This document shows, one piece after another, positions 1 to 6,141 of a stretch of 13,220 nucleotides of DNA; the stretch's first letter is position 1, and every line of letters begins with the position of its first letter. Origin of the DNA: an uncultured Desulfomonile sp. (GTDB taxonomy: Bacteria > Desulfobacterota > Desulfomonilia > Desulfomonilales > Desulfomonilaceae); NCBI GenBank assembly GCA_937915285.1, contig CALDNG010000031.1, forward strand, positions 1-13,220, given 5' to 3'. The notes under the pieces were generated by a model. It made no database searches and was not told where the DNA came from. It worked only from the letters and a program-made list of their open reading frames with translations. A program made the translations under genes and the position numbers.

Positions 1-18
1 CCGCGATTCATCTAGAAT

Positions 19-174
19 TTACAGCTTTTGAGCCGCATCCTCAGACAGCAGTCTGCAGACGTTATTACAATAATAATAGAAAGAGCATAAGAACACAATC
101 ACTTTTTGAACAAAGGCGTTTTTTCTTGGTAAATATTCGATCGCTTTTTCCAACACCCAATAATTTACATCCAT
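19..174 (-). CDS. Small hypothetical protein, 51 aa
   Basis: Short ORF with no recognised family. It starts at ATG 174 and stops at TAA (19-21). The start follows AGAGGT (minus strand, 181-186) by six bases, which is a good Shine-Dalgarno sequence and the main reason to believe the ORF. The protein begins MDVNYWVLEKAIEYLPRKNA, a possible amphipathic helix. A hydrophobic, Tyr-rich middle (about residues 21-38) has Cys at 30, 36 and 40, and the tail ends LLSEDAAQKL. It could be a small membrane-associated protein. A TTGACT hexamer lies upstream (208-213) but has no convincing -10 partner. It could also be chance in AT-rich DNA. Confidence 0.35.
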   Translation of the reverse strand: MDVNYWVLEKAIEYLPRKNAFVQKVIVFLCSFYYYCNNVCRLLSEDAAQKL

Positions 175-850
175 GAAAATACCTCTAAATTAGTTTTCAT
201 TTGAAAAAGTCAACAAAATTGAAAACCAAGAATCTCCTCAAGAACCATTGAAAAATACCTATTCATGAGTCTTCAAGGGCTCTTTACAAAAAATGCTCCA
301 AAAATCAACATAGTAGAAATCCATTAAGACAAAATAGCGCGGACAGTTTCTAGGCGCTCTCGTGCCCAAGCCATGGTTCAAACAGGAAAAGGTTGAAAGA
401 CTTATTTGATCAGCTCTTAGAATCAGTTGGTGGCACATAGTTCTTGATATTAATATATGCTTAATGAATATGGAGTTAATAATCCAAACTAATGACCGGG
501 CCAAAAACTACCGCACGGTGGGTCCTTTTCACCCACATCTGTCATTTTATTACGACACTTCAACTCATTGGTTTTGCTTTGAATGCTTAAATAGCATTTC
601 ATTATATGTCTCGTTTTTAGGACAGTATTACCATTCCAGAAGTAATTTATATATAAATCTCTGCTCTCATGGCCGGAGATGGAAGCCTGATGCCTATGCG
701 TTGGCCAGTTTAGGAATACTGGCACGGAAGTTGCTCAGGATAACCTCGATTTTCAATGGGTTTTTGTCAAATTTTGTAAACGCTTCATGGTCACAACTTC
801 GGGATGAAAGGCTTTAGTGACCATAAAACAAGCTTAAGAAGCAGGTCGTT
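175..850. other. Gene-poor AT-rich stretch with small inverted repeats
   Basis: I find no credible gene on either strand. The open frames here have no ribosome binding site and translate to low-complexity sequence without recognisable motifs. The stretch does hold perfect inverted repeats: GTGGGT/ACCCAC with a 7-base loop (518-536), AATGCT/AGCATT with a 5-base loop (582-598), and the 14-base AT palindrome ATTTATATATAAAT (645-658). None is followed by a T-run, so they are not obvious terminators. Confidence 0.5.
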
Positions 851-1207
851 GTGTCAGATAGAATACGCGTCAGAAGAGATGAACTACGGAACAAATTAAA
901 TGTCACCGGGACAGATATCAAAAACTTGTATAAGAAATTTTTTCTCGGGAATGTCCCAAGACAGCCAATATCTTTCCTAAGAAATAATCATTACTTGGAT
1001 TACTATATGATATGTCAGAATCAACATAAGCTATTTAACAAAGAAAGCGAGTTACATTTAGAAAAAGAAAATTCTGTTCAGAAAGAATATTTACTTGCTT
1101 CTTTAATAATTGTATGGAAAGACATACAGTGTAAATTAATCTCGACAGTATGTAAGTTGGTAATGATCTTTGTTGTCAGAATACGGTTTTTCGGTCTCTG
1201 GGTTTAG
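851..1207 (+). CDS. Doubtful hypothetical ORF, 118 aa
   Basis: Open frame from GTG 851 to a stop at 1205-1207, ending 22 bases before the PAS gene. No family is recognised. The first 35 residues are basic and helix-like (begins MSDRIRVRRDELRNKL). The last 35 are hydrophobic with a few Lys/Arg, as in a membrane tail. Codon use is rich in AGA, ATA and TTA and unlike the PAS gene beside it. The only upstream purine stretch (AGAAGCAGG) is a poor ribosome binding site. It could be a decayed or horizontally acquired gene, or a chance ORF; I lean toward not real. Confidence 0.2.
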   Translation: MSDRIRVRRDELRNKLNVTGTDIKNLYKKFFLGNVPRQPISFLRNNHYLDYYMICQNQHKLFNKESELHLEKENSVQKEYLLASLIIVWKDIQCKLISTVCKLVMIFVVRIRFFGLWV

Positions 1208-1229
1208 GAATCGGGAATTGAGGTGAAAC

Positions 1230-2525
1230 GTGATCTCACTTATTAAGACTAAAAAGAACGGGTCGATAAAGAATCAGGATTGTCTCCTGAAGGACACTGA
1301 TTCCACCTCTTTGTTCAACATCGGATCATCCGTATGGTCAGTTTTTGAGAATTCTTCACATGGCGTAATGTTGACATGTCCTGACGGAAGGATTTTTGCC
1401 TCAAACAAGCGCGCCTCCGGGATTTTAGGATGGACTGAACATGAGTTCCGTTCTCTTGGACGACCCGGGATTGTTGATTCAACTGATAGGAAGTGGATCC
1501 AGGCTCTAAAGACAAGAAAGCGCACGGGTATTTTTGAGGGCGAACTTAAATTTCGTCATCGCGATGGTTCATTAATTCCCGTAAATGTTTCTTCGAGAGT
1601 TTTCCAAACGGATCGAGGTCTAGATATAGCCATTGTAATTTTCAAAGATGCGCGTTCATCTCTTGTTCCAAAGACAAAAATAGTAGATCCACTGAGACTT
1701 TCAAACAACATTAAGGGAGCTGTAATTCCTGGGGTCGCGCTTTTGTCCTTTGATGGTAAAATCAAACCTCTCAATGAGACATTCATGTCCATGCTTGGTT
1801 ATGATGGTGCTGGACAGCAGAGTCTGGACGCAAAGACATTATTTGGTGCAGGGGACAACCATCTCAGGTTGATGAATTTTATGGAATCAAGTTGTTTGTC
1901 TAAGGATGTCCTTGAAACTGAGATGATGGTTCAGCACAGAAATGGTGAAGAACTTTTCATGACGCTCACTATTTGCCCCGTAGACTCATCATCGTCAAAA
2001 TGTTCTTGCGTACTGGTCATGCACGACATCAGTTTCACTGACCAATCGCGTCTAAATCCACTTCACGACCAGGGATTACTGGAAACACTTCTGGAAAAAT
2101 CGCCCTCCTCTGTAGGCATACGGGATAACCGTGGGCGTTTTGTATTTCTGAATGGCAACGCGATTAGCAGTTTTGGTTTGAAGGACAATAACTGGAGAGG
2201 TCTGAAAATAGAGGAGGTCTTTTCGGCTGATGTGGCATATTTGGTACGGCAGACAGACAAAATATGTCTGGAAGAAGGCACGACCCTCCAATACAACATG
2301 TCAGTCCGTGATTGCAAAGGCGCTTTAAATACTTGGCGAATTACCAAATTTCCGCATCGGGGACTCAACGGTATGACATATGTGCTGTCCATGGCGACAA
2401 ACATAAATGATTGTGTCAATGCCGAGAGATCATACGAGGACATGAAACAGCGTTATAATGATCTTTTGAATGGGCTGAAAAAGGCTCATCAAAGAATGAA
2501 ACCACTCCTGAGGCTAACAGCGTAA
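1230..2525 (+). CDS. Triple-PAS-domain sensor protein without output domain
   Basis: A 431-residue cytoplasmic protein with no signal peptide or membrane segment. Three PAS-type modules can be read in order. PAS1 spans about 36-140 (HGVMLTCPDGRIFASNKRAS, GWTEHEF, then the RHRDGSLIPV edge typical of PAS/PAC). PAS2 spans about 160-268 (SFDGKIKPLNETFMSMLGY, QHRNGEELF, MHDIS). PAS3 spans about 284-396 (VGIRDNRGRFVFLNGNA). A predicted coiled coil follows (about 397-425), ending KPLLRLTA. The histidine kinase, GGDEF or HTH module normally found after such a coil is absent. The sequence after the stop encodes no such module in any frame, so simple frameshifting does not explain the loss. It starts at GTG, with AGGTGA (1221-1226) three bases upstream. 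Inferred role: ligand or redox sensing, or an adaptor that dimerises with another signalling protein. Ligand unknown. Confidence 0.85.
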   Translation: MISLIKTKKNGSIKNQDCLLKDTDSTSLFNIGSSVWSVFENSSHGVMLTCPDGRIFASNKRASGILGWTEHEFRSLGRPGIVDSTDRKWIQALKTRKRTGIFEGELKFRHRDGSLIPVNVSSRVFQTDRGLDIAIVIFKDARSSLVPKTKIVDPLRLSNNIKGAVIPGVALLSFDGKIKPLNETFMSMLGYDGAGQQSLDAKTLFGAGDNHLRLMNFMESSCLSKDVLETEMMVQHRNGEELFMTLTICPVDSSSSKCSCVLVMHDISFTDQSRLNPLHDQGLLETLLEKSPSSVGIRDNRGRFVFLNGNAISSFGLKDNNWRGLKIEEVFSADVAYLVRQTDKICLEEGTTLQYNMSVRDCKGALNTWRITKFPHRGLNGMTYVLSMATNINDCVNAERSYEDMKQRYNDLLNGLKKAHQRMKPLLRLTA

Positions 2526-2576
2526 GCCTCATCAACCTCATGGCGCAATCAGAGGGCATAATCCGGGCCGGTTGTC

Positions 2577-2599
2577 TTACTTGCCGTGGTAATTTTTTT
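2577..2599 (+). terminator. Weak T-run hairpin after PAS gene
   Basis: TTAC (2577-2580) pairs with GTAA (2589-2592) around an 8-base loop and is followed by seven T (2593-2599). The position, about 50 bases after the PAS gene stop, fits a terminator. The four-pair stem is weak. Confidence 0.25.
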
Positions 2600-2901
2600 C
2601 ACGAAGAAACTGCTGAGTTGAAAAGATTTAGAATAGCGCCCTGAATTCATTCTCGAAAAGCAAATGCCCGCAACTAATTTGTCCTGAATTCACACAAGTC
2701 AGGCGTAGACGAATCACCGCCTGTCCCAGAAGAGTAGCGCGAGCTTGTAGCTTAGACGTGCCTACGCTTAGTCTCTCTGGTTGCAGGACGGCGCCGTTCT
2801 TATAGAAGCAACTATGACCCATTGTTTTTGAACAGACAGGGTTTCACGGGACATCCGCCCTTTAAATTCGGTCTACTATCGTATTTACTACGCGTCAGCC
2901 G
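2600..2901. other. Convergent intergenic region
   Basis: This lies between two convergent genes. A minus-strand open frame of 64 codons (2628-2822) has no ribosome binding site and no recognised family, so I do not call it a gene. The stretch is more GC-rich than its surroundings. It contains the 10-base palindrome ACGGCGCCGT (around 2790), flanked by GTTGC and GCAAC, so it can fold. I see no T-run that would make this a clear terminator for the minus-strand lipoprotein gene. Confidence 0.4.
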
Positions 2902-3555
2902 TTAATTCTTTTCCGGAGATTTGACCGGAGGGTCTATGTTTTCACATGTTCTATCGGGAACTTTGGAACTCAGCTCAGCCTCCAGCTTGTTCTTGGATAT
3001 TCGTTTCAGGACAAGGAAGGGTTTGAGAGTTTCAGTATCTCTATCCCAGACATATTGCTTAACATCTATGACCGGCCCTAGATCATCATAAAGCGTTACC
3101 CACCATTCATCCTGATTTTTGGCATGACAGATCCTGATTTTTTTGACTGTTTCAATACCTTTGGCTATTTCCAGCGATGCGCGCTTTATCAGTTCGGGTT
3201 CAGAAAGTTTCTTGTCAGATTTCGCAGATCCTCCTCGAGCTTCCTCGTGGGATTTCGTCCCTTTGGATCGCGCAGAAATATCCTGCTCACCCGAAGCAGG
3301 CTTGCTTGATCTGGTTTCAGTAGATGGGGTATCTTTTTTGCTCTGTTCATGGGTTTGTGCGCCGGACTTTGACGAGTTGCCGGCTTCCGACTCATTGGAT
3401 TTATCGCCGGCTGAATTTTTTGGACTCGAATCCTTTTTGTTGATCTGTGTTTCCCCCGCAGCCTTATCAGCGGGTTTTACAAGCGCTTTATCACTAGCTC
3501 GGCATCCAATGACAAGCGTGAGGCACACTAGCCCAAGGATCAGTATTAAGGGCAT
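2902..3555 (-). CDS. Putative lipoprotein with long Ser/Lys/Glu-rich linker
   Basis: A 217-residue protein from ATG 3555. A hydrophobic stretch (PLILILGLVCLTLVIGC) ends in a lipobox-like V-I-G-C, so Cys18 is the likely lipidated residue. Residues about 19-125 are low-complexity Ser, Lys, Glu, Asp and Asn, probably an extended linker away from the membrane. The last 90 residues look folded (ELIKRASLEIAKGIETVKKI, DEWWVTLYDDLGPVIDVKQY). I do not recognise the family. The start is uncertain. ATG 3555 leaves a signal peptide with no positive charge, and AGGA sits only two bases upstream. The frame stays open to TTG 3636, which adds 27 residues with three Arg. An extended -10 promoter at 3677-3685 fits either start. 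The gene converges on the PAS gene and diverges from the secreted-protein block. Confidence 0.7.
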   Translation of the reverse strand: MPLILILGLVCLTLVIGCRASDKALVKPADKAAGETQINKKDSSPKNSAGDKSNESEAGNSSKSGAQTHEQSKKDTPSTETRSSKPASGEQDISARSKGTKSHEEARGGSAKSDKKLSEPELIKRASLEIAKGIETVKKIRICHAKNQDEWWVTLYDDLGPVIDVKQYVWDRDTETLKPFLVLKRISKNKLEAELSSKVPDRTCENIDPPVKSPEKN

Positions 3556-3676
3556 TGTCCTGACATTCTCTGGCCAGAAGGGACCAGAAGATCTAACAAA
3601 ACGCGAAAAAGTAATGTGTGGACCATGACTGGACAATTTAAAATGCCCCGCGCTGCTGAACGTGTAGATAAAAATT

Positions 3677-3685
3677 TTTATACCA
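3677..3685 (-). promoter_or_regulatory. Extended -10 promoter for the lipoprotein gene
   Basis: On the minus strand TGG directly precedes TATAAA (3682 down to 3677), an extended -10 element. The best -35, CTGCAT 17 bases upstream, is poor. Predicted start of transcription is near 3670. The -10 lies inside the 14-base AT palindrome at 3668-3681. Confidence 0.35.
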
Positions 3686-3701
3686 CTAATAACCCACTAA
3701 T
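3683..3701. repeat. Two 8-base direct repeats, 11-base period
   Basis: CCACTAAT occurs at 3683-3690 and again at 3694-3701, one helical turn apart. The pair lies immediately upstream of the minus-strand -10 element, in the divergent region between the lipoprotein gene and the secreted-protein genes. The placement suits a regulator binding site but is not proof of one. Confidence 0.4.
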
Positions 3702-3740
3702 GCAGCTAAACTAAAAAAAGTGTTCCAAATATTAATTTAA

Positions 3741-3746
3741 TATAAT
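3741..3746 (+). promoter_or_regulatory. Perfect -10 hexamer upstream of first small secreted gene
   Basis: TATAAT lies 69 bases before ATG 3816 in very AT-rich DNA. No good -35 is present at 16-18 bases, so an activator might be needed or the match may be chance. Confidence 0.3.
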
Positions 3747-3815
3747 AGTATGAAAAACAATCAAAATTTTAACGTCGACTGTCATTAGGGGATTGACGCC
3801 TTTGGAGAGGATTCT

Positions 3816-4106
3816 ATGATACGTATAATATCAATTCTGATTGCTTTCGCAATCCTCACCGTATTGTTCATGGCGCCTGTCAGTTCAGCTGGCGGGCCTG
3901 GCTCTGGGCGACACTCACTTCAGAATCCTGCGCTCGACTATACGCTAATGGGTTTCAAAGATCAGGGCGCCTGGTATTTCCCATGTGTTGCGCCTGAGTT
4001 CCCGGTTCGCATTGGTCCCCATTACCAGACCTACGGGCCACCTCCTCCTCCATGTTGCGCTGGGCATTGCGCGCCTGTTGGACCACCGCCCGCAATTAAG
4101 AAATAG
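3816..4106 (+). CDS. Small secreted Pro/Cys-rich protein, 96 aa
   Basis: ATG 3816 follows GGAGAGG (3804-3810) by five bases, an excellent ribosome binding site. Residues 1-25 form a classic Sec signal peptide: Arg3, a hydrophobic core, then cleavage after PVSSA, leaving a mature protein starting GGPGSGRHS. The mature chain of about 71 residues carries DQGAWYFPCVAPEFPVRIG. It ends with a proline run, a CC pair and one further Cys (GPPPPPCCAGHCAPVGPPP). The four mature Cys could form disulfides in the periplasm or outside the cell. No known family is recognised. It is followed closely by another tiny secreted protein and lies upstream of a beta-barrel and an OPX gene. A surface or envelope role near polysaccharide export is inferred from position only. 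Confidence 0.75.
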   Translation: MIRIISILIAFAILTVLFMAPVSSAGGPGSGRHSLQNPALDYTLMGFKDQGAWYFPCVAPEFPVRIGPHYQTYGPPPPPCCAGHCAPVGPPPAIKK

Positions 4107-4110
4107 GCTG

Positions 4111-4153
4111 TTGTTTTGCAAAGGTTAAGTTCTACCCTCTCCTAGCAAAACAA
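4111..4153 (+). repeat. Perfect 9-base inverted repeat between the small genes
   Basis: TTGTTTTGC (4111-4119) pairs perfectly with GCAAAACAA (4145-4153) across a 25-base loop. It sits in the 79-base gap between the two small secreted genes, just after the first stop codon. No T-run follows, so an RNA processing or stability hairpin that separates expression of the two genes is likelier than a terminator. Confidence 0.4.
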
Positions 4154-4185
4154 TTTGCAGGAACTGAATTGACAGGAAGTGAAAA

Positions 4186-4431
4186 ATGAAATTGAAGCCA
4201 TTATTGCTAGTCTTGATGTTGTTATTGCTTACCCCCAGCTTTTCCTTCGGCTTCGGGCTGCTCCAATATGTTTTTGATGGTGTGAAAAACCAATTAGGAC
4301 TGGATCGCGGACCTATTCCTAAAGTGTTGCCCTATAATAATCCCCATGATCCTTATGGACGCTCCAATCCTCAACCGAACAAGATGAACCGGGATGGAAA
4401 CAGGTTTGTGATTCAGGCGGACGGTTTCTGA
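4186..4431 (+). CDS. Small secreted protein, 81 aa
   Basis: ATG 4186 is preceded by AGGAAG with about seven bases of spacing. Residues 1-22 are a strong signal peptide (MKLKPLLLVLMLLLLTPSFS followed by FG). The mature part of about 60 residues starts FGLLQYVFDGVKNQLGLDRG. It continues with an Asn/Pro-rich section (PYNNPHDPYGRSNPQPNK) and ends FVIQADGF. It has no Cys, unlike the small protein before it. The family is not recognised. It lies 79 bases downstream of the 96-residue secreted protein on the same strand and probably shares its transcript. It is likely periplasmic or cell-surface. Confidence 0.7.
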   Translation: MKLKPLLLVLMLLLLTPSFSFGFGLLQYVFDGVKNQLGLDRGPIPKVLPYNNPHDPYGRSNPQPNKMNRDGNRFVIQADGF

Positions 4432-4456
4432 TCCTGTTGAGCCTTGACCAATCTTT

Positions 4457-4474
4457 TGTCTCCGGTGTCTCCGG
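4457..4474. repeat. Tandem 9-base repeat TGTCTCCGG x2
   Basis: Two exact abutting copies (4457-4465, 4466-4474) lie just after the second small secreted gene. CCGG-TGTCT-CCGG followed by TTTTGTT could also act as a very short terminator-like hairpin. Confidence 0.35.
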
Positions 4475-4616
4475 TTTTGTTAACTCAAGATAGCTTCAAA
4501 ATTGATGACAGAAATTAGTATGTGCGAGATTGAATTGCTAAGGTTGTGTCCAGGGAAAGTCCTTTTCGTCGATTCATTACAAGAAGTTATAATATTGTCG
4601 CCTCTATTTTTAATCG

Positions 4617-4655
4617 TTGACAACAGTGACCACTTTTAATATTGTTAGCTATAAT
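4617..4655 (+). promoter_or_regulatory. Two overlapping sigma70-like promoters before the beta-barrel gene
   Basis: TTGACA (4617-4622) is followed 17 bases later by TATTGT (4640-4645). An overlapping second pair is GTGACC (4626-4631), 18 bases, TATAAT (4650-4655). The first has a perfect -35, the second a perfect -10. Transcription would start near 4651 or 4662, leaving a leader of about 110 bases before ATG 4774. Since the gap from 4431 holds no gene I trust, the barrel gene probably has its own transcription start. Confidence 0.5.
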
Positions 4656-4773
4656 AAGTTAATGTGTACTGTTAGTTGGTTAGGAATATTGAACTTCAAA
4701 TCTGTTGTTGTTACTCCGACATGACCTTTTTCATCGGACGTATCGGGGCTCATGTCAGCACTGCGAGTATTCA

Positions 4774-5685
4774 ATGTGGCGCTTGAAATTAGGTCGGATA
4801 ATCGTTAGCTTGTCGTTGTTGGTCATTTTAAATGTGGTAGCCTCGAATGCGGATGCGCAGGGACTTGCGGGCCTGTCATCTTCCGTCAACACGGTTCTGG
4901 GTAGGACTTGGGGCGCAGTTGGAGGGTTCTTGACTCAGGATCTTCCTGGCGCTTCAAACCCAGCCATGCCTGCAATTCTGCCGCCTTATTTCGGGGGCGA
5001 ATTTCACATCCGACCTGTCTTCTTCGATGTTACAAAAGCCCAGGCAATATCATCTGCTGGCGATGTCGTAACCCTTAATGACCTCAATTCCCGATCCGGT
5101 TCATATCTCGAAACCATGCTCAGAGTTCAGATTGGCAGATTTTCAGTTCGTGGATATTACAACGTTTACTTAAACCCTATAAACTCTACTAATGTTTCCG
5201 TGAACTGGTTAACCTGGAGGCTGGGCGCCGACCTTGACGTCATCTATTGGTGTGGTTTTAGATTGGGCGCAACCTACGACATTTATCCTGAACGCCCATA
5301 CGTTACAATAAATCGACCTACTAATTGGCCTGTTACTGCGGGGGTTGACAGTTTCGTCATCTGCGCCAAACCTCCTCAAACAATCGGTATGGTTGCTTCA
5401 TTCAATCCTTGCAATTCTTGCACAGTGGCCCCGAGCATTGAATTCCGATATCAGTGGCCTATAAAACAGTGCAGTTCCGGTAATTGCTCCGGCACTCAGA
5501 TCACCCAGTGGGAAATCGCCGCCGGTTTCATGCTGCCTAAAACGGTTCTTGGTCAATCGGGCTTAAGGTTCGGCTATCGAGATACTAACCTGTATTCCGG
5601 ATGCAGCGACCCAGTGAATGGTAAACGTTGGGCCATCGATTTATCGACATCGGGGTATTTCGGTGAACTGGTATGGCTTTATTGA
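4774..5685 (+). CDS. Putative outer-membrane beta-barrel protein, Cys-containing
   Basis: A 303-residue protein. ATG 4774 is chosen because it gives a textbook signal peptide: a basic start MWRLKLGR, a hydrophobic core, and cleavage after NADA (residue 28). The frame is open back to TTG 4705, but that adds a polar, Cys-containing leader. Neither start has a strong ribosome binding site. The mature chain alternates polar and aromatic/hydrophobic residues in long strands (MLRVQIGRFSVRGYYNVYL, WRLGADLDVIYWCGFRLG, SIEFRYQW, SGLRFGYR). It ends ELVWLY, and a terminal aromatic residue is the usual outer-membrane insertion signal. The mature part has seven Cys (160, 197, 213, 216, 233, 238, 277), including CNSC and CSSGNC, which is unusual for a barrel and suggests disulfide-bonded loops. 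It lies upstream of the OPX gene. A porin-like partner for polysaccharide secretion is inferred from position. Confidence 0.65.
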   Translation: MWRLKLGRIIVSLSLLVILNVVASNADAQGLAGLSSSVNTVLGRTWGAVGGFLTQDLPGASNPAMPAILPPYFGGEFHIRPVFFDVTKAQAISSAGDVVTLNDLNSRSGSYLETMLRVQIGRFSVRGYYNVYLNPINSTNVSVNWLTWRLGADLDVIYWCGFRLGATYDIYPERPYVTINRPTNWPVTAGVDSFVICAKPPQTIGMVASFNPCNSCTVAPSIEFRYQWPIKQCSSGNCSGTQITQWEIAAGFMLPKTVLGQSGLRFGYRDTNLYSGCSDPVNGKRWAIDLSTSGYFGELVWLY

Positions 5686-5770
5686 TTGAGCATTACGAAT
5701 AACGCCATGATGGAATTGGGCGCTAGAGTCAGCCAGGACCATTCCACTCAATTGTATTTCCCAGCCCTTT

Positions 5771-5801
5771 AGGCTCCAAGCAGAGCCTTATTCTTTTTTT
5801 T
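5771..5801 (+). terminator. Rho-independent terminator after the beta-barrel gene
   Basis: AGGCTC (5771-5776) and GAGCCT (5783-5788) pair perfectly around CAAGCA. They are followed by TATTC and a run of eight T ending at 5801. It lies about 85 bases after the barrel stop and would separate barrel transcription from the OPX gene. Confidence 0.75.
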
Positions 5802-5834
5802 AATAAAATCACATTCAAACTTTGATATGTTTTT

Positions 5835-5884
5835 GGGGTTCTGGGTAAGCCAATGACCTACAGGTAGGTTTTTTCTGCAACCCC
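5835..5884 (+). terminator. Nested inverted repeat with T-run (second terminator or leader element)
   Basis: GGGGTT (5835-5840) can pair with AACCCC (5879-5884). Inside that frame ACCTA-CAGG-TAGGT (5856-5869) forms a short hairpin followed at once by five more T (5870-5874). It could be a back-up terminator for the barrel gene or an attenuator-like structure. I do not recognise a known riboswitch class. Confidence 0.35.
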
Positions 5885-6001
5885 CTAATGTGTTGTTTCG
5901 AACAGCGTTCGAGAATTACGGTCTGACATTTTGTGTTAAATTGGAAGAATTGAGAATTATATTTTTATCTTTAAATTACAAGTAATAATATCAGTTTTTC
6001 A

Positions 6002-6033
6002 TTGACTGCCAAATTACACGTATGCTAGCATAC
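6002..6033 (+). promoter_or_regulatory. Candidate promoter overlapping a 14-base perfect palindrome
   Basis: TTGACT (6002-6007) is followed after 18 bases by TAGCAT (6026-6031). The -10 half is embedded in GTATGCTAGCATAC (6020-6033), a perfect palindrome. A dimeric repressor bound there would block RNA polymerase. It is 109 bases upstream of ATG 6142 of the OPX gene and is the best promoter candidate in this gap. Also in the gap, TCGAAC-AGC-GTTCGA (5898-5912) is a short inverted repeat. Confidence 0.4.
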
Positions 6034-6141
6034 CTATGTCAAATTTTAGTTATATTTTGTTGCTATTATGCAAGTTTTTTTGGGGGTTGTGGTGAAGGCC
6101 CTGTAAATTGTTATCCAGAGGGCTCAAGCCCCAAAGCTCCA

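Noticed and set aside
464..817. 117-codon plus-strand open frame
   Set aside because: No ribosome binding site, no motif, and a composition typical of AT-rich non-coding DNA; overlapping frames on the other strand look no better.
2628..2822. 64-codon minus-strand open frame in the convergent gap
   Set aside because: No ribosome binding site and no recognisable family; its openness may come from the locally higher GC content.
3143..3628. 161-codon plus-strand frame opposite the lipoprotein gene
   Set aside because: It is the antisense shadow of a Ser/Lys/Glu-rich coding region; the minus-strand reading has a lipobox and a folded C-terminal domain.
4505..4639. 44-codon plus-strand ORF (starts MTEISMCEIE)
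   Set aside because: No ribosome binding site, and it overlaps the strong promoter elements of the beta-barrel gene.
5898..5912. CGAAC...GTTCG inverted repeat resembling a LexA box
   Set aside because: The spacer is three bases, whereas the Gram-positive-type box needs four, and the neighbouring genes are not SOS genes.
6022..6141. N-terminal extension of the OPX protein to ATG 6022
   Set aside because: The start lies inside the promoter palindrome with no ribosome binding site, and the extension would put 72 residues before the lipobox Cys.
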